A stretch of 64,000 nucleotides of DNA from VXMO01 sp965205915 (GCA_965205915.1 OZ242191.1:1054001-1118000), one strand, 5' to 3'. Positions 44,073 through 51,512 are shown, numbered from the stretch's first letter. Numbers and translations: made by a program. The notes: generated by a model from the sequence alone, not told the origin.

Positions 44073-44474
44073 TCATCCCATGTGAACGTGCTGCACGACG
44101 ATGCCGAGGCCGGATGCTCTTGATAGACGGCCATCGGCGGTTATTAGGGGGAGGTCCCGAGCGCGGGCGGCAGCAACGTAAAAGGCGTCATAGGCGCTGA
44201 TGTTTTGGTAGTGCTCCCAGGCCAACGGCGCAAGGATTCGATGAGATATGCGTTCAATGGGCCACAAGAGCAGAACGCCAATAATTAGCCGCGCTCTTGC
44301 CTCTTCCAGCCTGCCGCCCAGCACTTCTCCCCGAAGCGTTGACAAAACTTCCGCGTCGATCAACTCGGGCGCAACCAACGACGCGTTGTCGATTATGTCG
44401 GCCACCGTTAAGCCGACGGGCGTTTTCAGGAGATACTCGACCGCCACGGACGCATCAATGACATAGTCGGTCAC
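44073..44474 (-). CDS. vapC: VapC-family PIN-domain toxin
   Basis: 133-residue ribonuclease toxin. The PIN acidic residues are visible: VIDASVAVEYL at the N-terminus, PELIDAEVLSTL near 37, and SAYDAFYVAAARARDLPLIT plus DGRLSRA at the end. Start is the GTG at 44474, which overlaps the antitoxin stop as GTGA and indicates coupled translation. VapC toxins cleave tRNAs or rRNA; the target is unknown here. A truncated near-identical copy lies 1.5 kb away at 42186. Confidence 0.88.
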   Translation of the reverse strand: MTDYVIDASVAVEYLLKTPVGLTVADIIDNASLVAPELIDAEVLSTLRGEVLGGRLEEARARLIIGVLLLWPIERISHRILAPLAWEHYQNISAYDAFYVAAARARDLPLITADGRLSRASGLGIVVQHVHMG

Positions 44475-44719
44475 TGCGGTTTCGCGCCGAACAACTCTGC
44501 GTCGCGCTCGGCGCGCGCTTCCGCAATCAACGTTGCCGCGTCGACGCCCAGATCCGTCGTTGGGAGTTGAGCCCAACGCTCCTGCCACTCCCGGCGCTTC
44601 AGCTCGCGCTCGACGGCGGTGAGGACGATTGCGCTCATGCTGGAGTTGTTCTCCTGCGCAAGGCGGCGAAGGCGTTTGTGGAGGTCGTCCGGTATGTTTC
44701 TTACTTGAAGATTAGGCAT
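44471..44719 (-). CDS. vapB: FitA-like ribbon-helix-helix antitoxin
   Basis: The first 45 residues (MPNLQVRNIPDDLHKRLRRL, then NSSMSAIVLTAVERELKRR) are the Arc/FitA ribbon-helix-helix DNA-binding domain. The C-terminal 35 form the VapC-blocking tail. I chose ATG 44719, which begins the conserved domain; the frame opens at 44746. The pair likely represses its own promoter. Stop overlaps the vapC start by four bases. Confidence 0.85.
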   Translation of the reverse strand: MPNLQVRNIPDDLHKRLRRLAQENNSSMSAIVLTAVERELKRREWQERWAQLPTTDLGVDAATLIAEARAERDAELFGAKPQ

Positions 44720-45127
44720 GTAGTGAAGATAGCATGAAGTCTTCATGAAGCCAAGATGATTGGTGCATGACGCGGGTTTGGCGGGGATGAGTGCGACGGC
44801 GCAATGGAGGCTTTGGATTCTTCGCTGCGCTCAGAATGACATGTTGAGGGGCGGGAACGGCATGCGGACTGAGTCAGGAGGACATGCCGATTGTGATGGG
44901 TTGGCGTTTTTAGGGTTGGTTGGGGAATGGAGGTTAAGATTCCCGCGTTCGCGGGAATGACGGAGTGGGGGCGGGAATGACGGTGGGGGCGGGGGAGCGC
45001 GGCGGCTTGCGGGGGGGCGGGCAAAAGGGGCAACATGGGCGGGCGGTGGGCCATCGTCGGCGATGGTCGTCGCGGGCGGGTTAGCTGCATGAGCGGCGGG
45101 AGAGCAAATTTAGTTTGGGGGGATTTC
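44720..45127. other. spacer with copies of both dispersed repeat families
   Basis: Between the divergent vapBC and hydrolase genes. It contains a second-family repeat at 44816-44840 (TTCTTCGCTGCGCTCAGAA core) and a hairpin-family copy at 44938-44961 (ATTCCCGCGTTCGCGGGAAT), followed by G-rich sequence. The first 30 bases hold AT-rich sequence (AAGATAGCATGAAGTCTTCA with the dyad TGAAGTCTTCA at about 44734-44744), a candidate vapBC operator. No gene is seen. Confidence 0.55.
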
Positions 45128-45892
45128 ATGGCTGATTACGAGGGCATGATTGCGGAGATCACGACGGTGAAGGGTCACAACGGCGATGCCATTTCGGCGT
45201 ATTTCGCTCGGCCGCTTGGGCCGGGGCCGTTTCCTGGGGTCGTTTTGATCCACCACGCGCCCGGGTGGGATGAGTGGTATCGGGAGGCGACGCGCAAGTT
45301 CGCGCATCACGGCTATTTGGCCATCTCGCCGAATCTGTATGAGCGCGAGGGTAGCGGCAGCGCGGATGACGTTGCTGCTGCGGTGAGGGCAGCCGGCGGT
45401 GTGGCGGATGAACAGGCCGTGGGCGACATCGTGGGATCGATGCAGTTCCTCCGGGCGCTGCCGCAGACGAACGGCAAGGTTGGGGTGTTCGGCACATGCT
45501 CAGGCGGACGACAGGCCTACCTGGCAGGATGCGCGGGCGGATTCAATCCGGATGCGCGGTTCGATGCCGTCGTGAACTGCTGGGGCGGACGCGTGGTGAT
45601 GACCGACGATGAGAAGTCGGAAAAGATGCCCGTCGCGCCAATCGATTACACGCCGAACCTGAGCGCGCCGATCCTCGGTCTGTTCGGCAACGACGACATG
45701 AATCCGACGCCGGCGCACGTCAACGCGCTTGAAGAGGCGCTGAAGGAGCACGGGAAGGATTACGAGTTCCATCGCTATGACGGCGCGGGACATGGTTTCT
45801 TCTACCACGATCGGCCGAATTACCGCATCGAGCAGGCGCTGGACGGGTGGGAGAAGCTCTTCCACTTCTTCGAGCAGCATCTCTCTGCCTGA
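45128..45892 (+). CDS. dienelactone hydrolase family protein
   Basis: Alpha/beta hydrolase of 254 residues. The core starts with PFPGVVLIHHAPGWDEWYRE. The nucleophile elbow is GTCSGGRQ near residue 124; as in dienelactone hydrolase the nucleophile position is Cys. Asp is in LGLFGNDDMNPTP, and His in GAGHGFFYHDRP near residue 224. Members open cyclic dienelactones or act on other esters; substrate unknown. ATG 45128 follows GGGGGGATTTC; the frame opens earlier at 45035 in G-rich spacer. The DUF6295 gene follows after 42 bases. Confidence 0.88.
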   Translation: MADYEGMIAEITTVKGHNGDAISAYFARPLGPGPFPGVVLIHHAPGWDEWYREATRKFAHHGYLAISPNLYEREGSGSADDVAAAVRAAGGVADEQAVGDIVGSMQFLRALPQTNGKVGVFGTCSGGRQAYLAGCAGGFNPDARFDAVVNCWGGRVVMTDDEKSEKMPVAPIDYTPNLSAPILGLFGNDDMNPTPAHVNALEEALKEHGKDYEFHRYDGAGHGFFYHDRPNYRIEQALDGWEKLFHFFEQHLSA

Positions 45893-45934
45893 GCCGGAAC
45901 GCACCCTATCGAAACGCAACAGGAGACAAACTTC

Positions 45935-46219
45935 ATGTGTACCTGGATTGTTCAGACGGCAAAGCTGAATGGGAGCGGGAAGGCCGCGGGCGGTTGGATA
46001 CCCGTAACGAAGGCGAACGTGTGCTACGACCATCCCGCCCACGCGTTCATGGAGCACAGCCTCAACATCGACTTTGTAAATGAGAACGCGGGGCCGGACG
46101 CTCGGGTTGCCGTGGAGATCAGCGCGGAGTCGGCACAGGAGTTGGTGAACGCGATTCTCGCCGCGCTGGAAGAGGGTAGCAAGGAGCACGGGGATCTGTT
46201 GGCGGCTACGCACGCGTAG
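45935..46219 (+). CDS. DUF6295-like small protein
   Basis: 94 residues: MCTWIVQTAKLNGSGKAAGG starts, then VCYDHPAHAFMEHSLNIDFV and ARVAVEISAESAQELVNAIL. I recognise it as DUF6295-like; function unknown. The CYDHPAHAxxEH stretch has four possible metal ligands. It lies after the dienelactone hydrolase gene and 160 bases before msrA. An AGGAG sequence is 12 bases upstream of the ATG. Confidence 0.7.
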   Translation: MCTWIVQTAKLNGSGKAAGGWIPVTKANVCYDHPAHAFMEHSLNIDFVNENAGPDARVAVEISAESAQELVNAILAALEEGSKEHGDLLAATHA

Positions 46220-46379
46220 TTTTGCGCTTTCGCGGGAATCACGCGTGGGACAGCGCGAACGACGGGGGTTTTGGTGGGCGAATACGCTCCACGTGATTGG
46301 TCAGATTCGTATGATGTAGTTATGGACGACATCGAACGAGTCGGCGGATTTGGTTGCGATCCCGGAAAGGATAAATGAC

Positions 46380-46943
46380 ATGGTAAACGGAAGCGGAGAC
46401 GGTGGACGGCAGTTGCAGGTGGCCACGCTCGGCGGCGGGTGCTTCTGGTGCCTTGAGGCCGTGTATGAGCTGGTGAAGGGCGTCGAGAGTGTCGTGTCCG
46501 GCTATGCGGGCGGGCATGTGGCGAATCCAAGCTATGAGCAGGTCTGCATGGGAACGACCGGCCACGCGGAGGTGACGCAGGTCACGTTCGACCCGGAGGT
46601 CGTTTCCCTTGACCATGTGCTCGATATTTTCTTCACGATCCATGACCCAACGACGCTGAATCGGCAGGGGTATGACGTCGGCACGCAGTATCGTTCGATC
46701 ATCTTGTACCACGATGATGATCAGAAGGCGGAGGCCGAGGCGGCGATCAAGCGTGTTGTCGACGAGGGGTTGTATCGGGAGCCGATCGTGACGCAGGTGG
46801 AGCCTCTGGAGGTGTTTTATTCAGGGGAGGATTACCACCAGCAGTACTTCCGCAGCAATCCGGGCGCGTCGTATTGCCAGGTGATCATCGAGCCGAAGGT
46901 GGCGAAGTTCCGCGCGAAGTATCTGGCGGATTTGCGGGTATAG
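46380..46943 (+). CDS. msrA: peptide methionine sulfoxide reductase A
   Basis: Reduces methionine-S-sulfoxide in proteins. The catalytic motif GGGCFWCLEAVYE has its Cys near residue 20. Further family segments are GYAGGHVANPSYEQVCMGTT, GHAEVTQVTFDP and FFTIHDPTTLNRQGYDVGTQYRS (positions 85-107), shown here in parts. ATG 46380 has GGAAAGG about ten bases upstream, better than the TTG at 46350. msrB lies 170 bases further on, with a hairpin repeat between. Confidence 0.95.
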   Translation: MVNGSGDGGRQLQVATLGGGCFWCLEAVYELVKGVESVVSGYAGGHVANPSYEQVCMGTTGHAEVTQVTFDPEVVSLDHVLDIFFTIHDPTTLNRQGYDVGTQYRSIILYHDDDQKAEAEAAIKRVVDEGLYREPIVTQVEPLEVFYSGEDYHQQYFRSNPGASYCQVIIEPKVAKFRAKYLADLRV

Positions 46944-46982
46944 GTGCGGCGAGGCGGAGTTGGGCCACGAAATTGAGGTGAA

Positions 46983-47006
46983 GATTCCCGCCTTCGCGGG
47001 AATGAC
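46983..47006. repeat. hairpin-family repeat between msrA and msrB
   Basis: Core ATTCCCGCCTTCGCGGGAAT flanked by AAG and GAC. It is followed by G-rich sequence with a short tandem duplication (GGGTGACAGGCCCGATGGC twice, 47043-47082). Confidence 0.8.
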
Positions 47007-47115
47007 GGGTGGGTGGCGGGAATGACGGTGCGGCCGGATTGACGGGTGACAGGCCCGATGGCGGGTGACAGGCCCGATGGCGGGTGTGACGGGACGCCGA
47101 GGCGGAGGAGAGGTA

Positions 47116-47508
47116 ATGAGCACGACGGATGATGGGCAGTATCGCGAGAAGTTGACGGACATTCAGTACCATGTGGCGCGGGAGAAGGGTACGGAGCCGC
47201 CGTTCACGGGACTCTATTGGAATGAGCATGAGCCCGGCGTGTATCGGTGCATCTGCTGCGATACGCCTCTGTTCAGTTCCGAGACGAAGTACGACTCCGG
47301 CACGGGATGGCCGAGCTTTTACCAGCCGCTGGAGGGCGCGGTCGTCAAGGAGGAGGAGGACCGAGCCCTCGGCATGGTTCGGACCGAGGTGATGTGCGGG
47401 AACTGTGACGCGCACCTGGGACACATCTTCCCGGACGGGCCTGCGCCGACCGGCTTGCGCTATTGCCTGAACTCCGCGTCACTACGGCTTGATACGGAAT
47501 CCGACTAG
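47116..47508 (+). CDS. msrB: peptide methionine-R-sulfoxide reductase B
   Basis: Complements MsrA by reducing the R epimer. Zinc ligands are CICC near residue 50 and CGNC near 97; the core GTGWPSFYQP follows YDS. The catalytic Cys is in RYCLNSASL near residue 117. At 130 residues it is a complete single-domain MsrB. ATG 47116 has GGAGGAGAGG immediately upstream, an excellent ribosome site. The carrier gene at 47571 starts 62 bases after its stop. Confidence 0.95.
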   Translation: MSTTDDGQYREKLTDIQYHVAREKGTEPPFTGLYWNEHEPGVYRCICCDTPLFSSETKYDSGTGWPSFYQPLEGAVVKEEEDRALGMVRTEVMCGNCDAHLGHIFPDGPAPTGLRYCLNSASLRLDTESD

Positions 47509-47570
47509 CGCCTGGCAGTAGGCGATATACTAAACGCGGCAGATCCAGCCGAAGGGTGGTCAGCGAGAAC

Positions 47571-47855
47571 ATGGCGGCAAGTTTGAAGGTTCCTACAGCG
47601 ATGCGGCGCATCACGGATGGCGTCGATCGTATAGACGTGCCATCCGGGCCGCTGACGGATGCGCTTGAGGTGTTGGAAGCTCGCTTTCCGGGCATCAAGG
47701 CACGTGTGTTGGACGACGTGACGGGGGATATTCACCCGTTCATCTCCATCTTCCTGAACGACAACGATATCCAGTACCTGCGCGGGCTTGAGACTATGGT
47801 CAAGGACGGCGATGAGATCGTCATCGTGCCGGCTATCGCGGGCGGGGCGTCATGA
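47571..47855 (+). CDS. ThiS/MoaD-fold sulfur carrier, CysO-like
   Basis: 94-residue beta-grasp protein. It resembles mycobacterial CysO along the length: KVPTAMRRITDG, PLTDALEVLEARFPGIKARV, HPFISIFLNDNDIQYLRGLE, then DGDEIVIVPAIAGG. The reactive Gly-Gly is followed by two extra residues, Ala-Ser, before the stop, so a peptidase would have to trim it before MoeB-type adenylation. Once thiocarboxylated it can donate sulfur to CysM (13.8 kb). Start ATG 47571 is chosen over GTG 47556. Its stop overlaps the ATG of a 42-residue membrane protein (ATGA). Confidence 0.85.
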   Translation: MAASLKVPTAMRRITDGVDRIDVPSGPLTDALEVLEARFPGIKARVLDDVTGDIHPFISIFLNDNDIQYLRGLETMVKDGDEIVIVPAIAGGAS

Positions 47856-47980
47856 TCTACCGGCGTCGTCGCGGCTCTGATATGACGCAGACGCTGATGT
47901 GGGTCGGCGTTGTGCTGGTGGTGCTGGTGCTGATCATCGCGGCGTTCGAGAAGGGCGACGGACAAGCCTTCGGCGAATAG
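47852..47980 (+). CDS. 42-residue single-span membrane protein
   Basis: Small gene translated from the ATG that overlaps the carrier gene stop. Product: basic N-terminus MIYRRRRGSD, one hydrophobic helix (TLMWVGVVLVVLVLIIAAF) and a short polar tail. The positive-inside rule predicts the N-terminus in the cytoplasm. The ATGA overlap strongly supports translation. Function unknown; not a JAMM peptidase. A T-run (47982-47988) just after the stop probably ends the transcript. Confidence 0.65.
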   Translation: MIYRRRRGSDMTQTLMWVGVVLVVLVLIIAAFEKGDGQAFGE

Positions 47981-48081
47981 CTTTTTTTGAAGTTCGCGCC
48001 TAGCCTCTGCTTTTGAAGAGGTCGGTTTGCCGCGTTCCGGCCTCGGTAGCCCCTTCCGCGTAGCTAGTGCTTGATAAAGCA

Positions 48082-48114
48082 ACAGGCCCGGACTTTTTCA
48101 AGGTCCGAGCCTGT
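48082..48114 (-). terminator. stable stem-loop ending the minus-strand transcript
   Basis: ACAGGCTCGGAC and GTCCGGGCCTGT pair over 12 bases with one mismatch; the loop is CTTGAAAAA. On the minus strand it is followed by TTGCTTTATC, a weak U-rich tail. It could also act on plus-strand read-through from the msrB/carrier operon. Confidence 0.45.
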
Positions 48115-48289
48115 CGTGCGATCGCATCGTTTCTTCGGGCGGTTTGTTTGGGCGCTCCTGCTAATCCACCCGCTTCACCACTTTGACGGCCGTCTTTTGG
48201 TGTCGCGCGGCAGCGCATAAAGTGGGCGCCACTTGCCGCCCTGTTTGCCCCGCTATGTCGGGGTGGCTGATCTGATGCCGCTCAGCGGC

Positions 48290-48364
48290 TCAGCCGATCC
48301 TCTCGACAGCGAGGCTTGCGTAAGGGAACTTCCGTGTGACGTACTCCGCGTAGATACGCATCAT
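48290..48364 (-). CDS. 24-residue micro-ORF with perfect Shine-Dalgarno
   Basis: ATGATG at 48364-48359 opens MMRIYAEYVTRKFPYASLAV plus ERIG. AAGGAGGG lies at 48381-48374, nine bases upstream, an ideal complement to the 16S rRNA tail. The stop codon falls inside the nested hairpin at 48265-48295, as in leader peptides that sense translation. No known peptide is recognised. It could be a leader peptide or a free small protein. Confidence 0.4.
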   Translation of the reverse strand: MMRIYAEYVTRKFPYASLAVERIG

Positions 48365-48434
48365 GTCGTCTTTCCCTCCTTCATGCCGGCTCCCGAGGGG
48401 CCGGGTCTTTGGGGCCGTAGCCCCTTCAATCGGA

Positions 48435-48463
48435 ACTTTACCCATGAGGGCATACGGTGTCAA
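48435..48463 (-). promoter_or_regulatory. strong sigma-70-type promoter
   Basis: On the minus strand a perfect TTGACA (48463-48458) and TAAAGT (48440-48435) are exactly 17 bases apart. Nothing annotated begins downstream except the micro-ORF and the hairpin chain, which is the main reason to suspect an RNA gene here. Confidence 0.6.
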
Positions 48464-48534
48464 CATTGTGCGTTTGTTCACTAATGGAGGGACTCACCCT
48501 GACCCTCTCCCCGTCGTCGCTGCCGAGCCGGCCG

Positions 48535-49755
48535 TCAACCCTGAGACGGCGACGGCTCGCAGTAGGGCAGATTGAGGGCAGAGAGGTCGTTGATGGCCAC
48601 GCCCCGGAGCGCCAGCGGGATGCAGCCGGTGAAGTTGTTGCCCGAAAGGGACAGGGTATTTAGCATGGCGAGATTGCCCACTGCGGGGAGTATTGTGCCC
48701 GTCAGGCTGTTGTCTGAGAGCCGGAATTCCTGAAGATTTGACCACTGTGCGAGCCCCCTCAACATCTCCCCGGTCAAGGCGTTGTGGCTTAGATCCAGGT
48801 GCGTCAGAGCGGAGAGGTACCGCAGCTGGATGGACATAAATCCCATCAGGCGTCGATTGGGCAACAGGAGCCTTGTAATTCGCTGTGGGGTCCCCTCCAT
48901 CGTCACCCCTTCCCAACTTGTAATAGGGGTGTCCAGACTCCAGTTGAGGACCTCCGCGCCCCCAAGGTAGTCTTTCACGGTGAGCAGGTATATGCAGTCA
49001 CGCATGAGGCCGGGATTGTCGGCCTCATGCGGTATTGCGCGGGCGCACGGCGCTTCGATGATGTTGGGTTCGCCGTAGCCGGAGTACGTGTACTCCACAA
49101 CGCGAATTTCAGTATTAGACGAGCCGTCGTATCCCGGTGGAAAAAACGTTCTGCGGCCCCGAATTGGCCACCCTGCGGAATCGGCCCAGTACTCGACCCG
49201 CGTGGCTCCCTCTTGTTCAGACAGGAATCTTTCGGACACATAGTGCGGCTCATCAGATGAGCCGGAGGCTGCTTCTTCGACGCTGCTCGGGTCCAGACAT
49301 ATCGGTCGGGTGAACAACTGACGAACGTTGGTATGAACACCCCATTCGCCGTAGACCTCGGGTTTGCCCGGCGCGCTTTCCCGGGAGTAATACGTGTCGT
49401 CCTTAAATATGTGTTCGTCCTTGCCCAATAGGACGCCTTCGGGGTCGCTAAACGTCGTCAGGAAGTGCTCGTCGCTCCCCGAGTATCGAAACTCTGCTTT
49501 CAATCCCGTGAATAGCGCCGCTCCTGTCACCATGGCGTCAAACGGTGTGTATATCAGATTGCAGGCCACTCCCGCAATTGCCGGGGCAGAGGTTGGCGTG
49601 GGCGTGGATACCGCGGTAGGCGTAGGGTCAGTGACTGGCCTGAGTGTCGGCGTGGGGCTAGAAGGCGGCACAGGTTCGGGCGCAGCTGTGCCGCAGCCGG
49701 TGAGCAGGAGAAGCGCTGCAAGTAGGACGAGGATTGGTGGCGCGTGCCTGAGCAT
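48535..49755 (-). CDS. lipoprotein with C-terminal leucine-rich repeats (A)
   Basis: 406 residues. Signal peptide with lipobox LLLTGCG, a Pro/Thr linker, then a unique domain of about 180 residues with DEHFLTTFSDPEGVL and IRVVEYTYSGYGE. A segment with DNPGLMRDCIYLLTVKDYLGG and then WSLDTPITSWEGVTMEGTP precedes about four LRRs (LTHLDLSHNALTGEM...). The last piece, NNFTGCIPLALRGVAINDLS and LNLPYC, carries a conserved Cys pair. A surface protein by its signal. It is paralogous in its C-terminal half to the next gene. Confidence 0.85.
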   Translation of the reverse strand: MLRHAPPILVLLAALLLLTGCGTAAPEPVPPSSPTPTLRPVTDPTPTAVSTPTPTSAPAIAGVACNLIYTPFDAMVTGAALFTGLKAEFRYSGSDEHFLTTFSDPEGVLLGKDEHIFKDDTYYSRESAPGKPEVYGEWGVHTNVRQLFTRPICLDPSSVEEAASGSSDEPHYVSERFLSEQEGATRVEYWADSAGWPIRGRRTFFPPGYDGSSNTEIRVVEYTYSGYGEPNIIEAPCARAIPHEADNPGLMRDCIYLLTVKDYLGGAEVLNWSLDTPITSWEGVTMEGTPQRITRLLLPNRRLMGFMSIQLRYLSALTHLDLSHNALTGEMLRGLAQWSNLQEFRLSDNSLTGTILPAVGNLAMLNTLSLSGNNFTGCIPLALRGVAINDLSALNLPYCEPSPSQG

Positions 49756-49818
49756 CTTCGTTTCATTGTAACGCGACGGGAGCTCGCCTCAAAGCCATCA
49801 ACCCTGCGACGGCGGCGG

Positions 49819-51172
49819 CTAGCAATAGGGCAGGTTCAGCGATGCCAGGTCGTTTGTGGGCACGTTCTCCAGGGCGATGGGGATGCAACCGGTGAGGGAG
49901 TTCCTCGCCAGGCGAATCTCATCCAGGCCTGATAGCTGTCCCACTTCCGGCGGAATGTTCCCCGTGAGGCTCTTGTTTGTCAGCACCAGCTTTGTTACCC
50001 GAATCGGCGTTCCCTCGACGGTTACGCCGTTCCAGTTAGCGATGGATTTGTCCAGGCCCCAGTTCAGCGTGGCGGTTCCCCGGAGTGTGTCCTTGGCCGC
50101 CAGGAGCGCAAAGCAGTCGGTCATGAGGCCGGGATTGTCGAGCTGGTTGGATACGATGAGTCCACATGGCGGCGGTGGTTGCACAGGCGGGCCGTCAGAG
50201 TGGTTGTAGGCGCCGGTATCTCTGTAGAACTGACTCAGTTGATTGGCGTCAGTGATCAGCAAGGGCAGGTCTTCATCGGCGCCGATTCGCCCGCTGTATT
50301 CGGTGACGCGCTCCTGGTGGGCCTCCGTCACTGCCCGTCTAAAGGCGGGGAGTTCCATCCCCAGTTGGGAGCGGTAAGTCCTATAGTCGTCGGAATAAGC
50401 TCTCCACAAGTCTCTAAGAGGATGAACGGCGATCACAGAGCCGTCCTCCTGCCGCTCTACATCCCAAGTAATGAACTCCTCCCACGTCTCTACCGCGTTG
50501 AAGAGCTCCCATGCCTCGGCCGAGGCGTCATACCACGGGCCGATGAACAAGATAACCTCAGCGCCTTCAATCCCGCCCGGCGCAATACCGGCGGCGGAAC
50601 TGAAGTATCCACCTTCAACGAACCTCCGTTCGTTATAGATTCGCGATCCCCGCGCGTGCTCTTGCCTTTCCTCTTCACTTATTTCTGCAGGAGAATACGA
50701 ATAGGAACTCTCATCCACCAGGACTGTAAGAATAGGCGGTCCAGAGCCGAGGACGTCGGAATTCACACGCACGCCCACGTAACACCTGGTCGCAGTAGCG
50801 TGTATCCATTCAGACTCATCGTTCGTGTTGTCGTCTGGAGGCCAGCGAAATCGGGCGTCTGAAACGTTGCACCGAACCGTGCCGGGGAGGTAAGTGCCGC
50901 GCAGTACAATAGAGTTGACCCAGGCCGTGCTAGGGGAAAAGGGCTCAAGGAAAGACCGCATCGGCAGGAAGTTGGGAGTAAGGACTCCGTCGGCCAGCCA
51001 GTACACGTCAGGCTCGCAGGGATCCAAGGCAGAGCCTTCCACCGGCGTGCAGGGGGGGTATTTCTTCCTCAAGGTATCCGGAGTACGGCGAAGTGGACTG
51101 TCCGTCATCACACGCCGCGAGCAGTAGAATCGCTGCAATCAGGGCGAGGATTGGTGGAGCGTATCTGGACAT
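49819..51172 (-). pseudogene. lipoprotein with C-terminal leucine-rich repeats (B), frameshifted near the N-terminus
   Basis: From ATG 51172 the frame encodes a normal lipoprotein signal (MSRYAPPILALIAAILLLAAC) in the style of its neighbour, split here: MSRYAPPILALIAAI with lipobox LLAAC. It then loses the mature domain after SGYLEEEIPP. The mature protein is in another frame from about 51058 to 49819 (KYPPCTPVEGSALDPCEPDV, ... DNPGLMTDCFALLAAKDTL, then two LRRs and CIPIALENVPTNDLASLNLP). The switch coincides with a run of seven Gs at 51052-51058 on the plus strand. Either a sequencing error or phase variation in a homopolymer would explain it. Confidence 0.75.
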
Positions 51173-51512
51173 CAACGTTTTCCACTGCGAGCAGTGATCC
51201 AATCCCCCTCAGCAGCTCACGGGTTCGATGTCCCGGCTATGCCCACGACGTTGGTAGCCAAACACCATCAGTATACGGATGCCAAAAGTGGGAACAAGCG
51301 CTATGCGTGTGCCACGTCGGGAGCGGCCACGCTCTCTTCCCCGCAGTACGAGGTCCCGAGGTGGTCGAGTTCTCGGGCCGCGCCTTCGGGGCAGCGGATC
51401 GGCCTCATCGGCGGAGGGAGAGGGTGCAGATTCTTCGCATCGCTCAGAATGACAGGGGATTGCGGGGTATGCTGGTTAGACGATTTGGCCCTGTATCTAT
51501 CTCAAATACATA
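51173..51512. other. spacer before the transporter operon
   Basis: Divergent spacer of 340 bases. It contains one second-family repeat (51429-51453, core TTCTTCGCATCGCTCAGAA) about 60 bases before the permease start. No convincing promoter pair or gene is visible; several short GC hairpins occur around 51340-51410. Confidence 0.5.

Larger units (their letters stand above)
48070..48428 (-). ncRNA. candidate structured RNA with a micro-ORF
   Basis: Downstream of a strong promoter (48435-48463) the minus strand shows a chain of hairpins: GGGGC/GCCCC near 48410-48424; the nested hairpin 48265-48295 with outer GGCTGA/TCAGCC and inner GCCGC/GCGGC; CCCCG/CGGGG at 48248-48263; GCGGCA/TGCCGC enclosing AGTGG/CCACT at 48207-48239; and a 12-pair stem at 48082-48114 that could terminate it. 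I compared it by eye with RNase P RNA, tmRNA, SRP RNA and common riboswitches and found no match. The predicted length is about 360 bases. A 24-codon ORF lies in its 5' third. Confidence 0.4.

Noticed and set aside
48000..48218. 72-codon open frame on the minus strand
   Set aside because: No ribosome site, odd composition, and it runs through the stem-loops of the candidate RNA; more likely noncoding.
48070..48428. RNase P RNA, tmRNA or a cobalamin/TPP riboswitch for the structured region
   Set aside because: A short match to AAAGTCCGG occurs, but the other conserved RNase P elements, a tRNA-like end for tmRNA, and riboswitch core sequences are not found.
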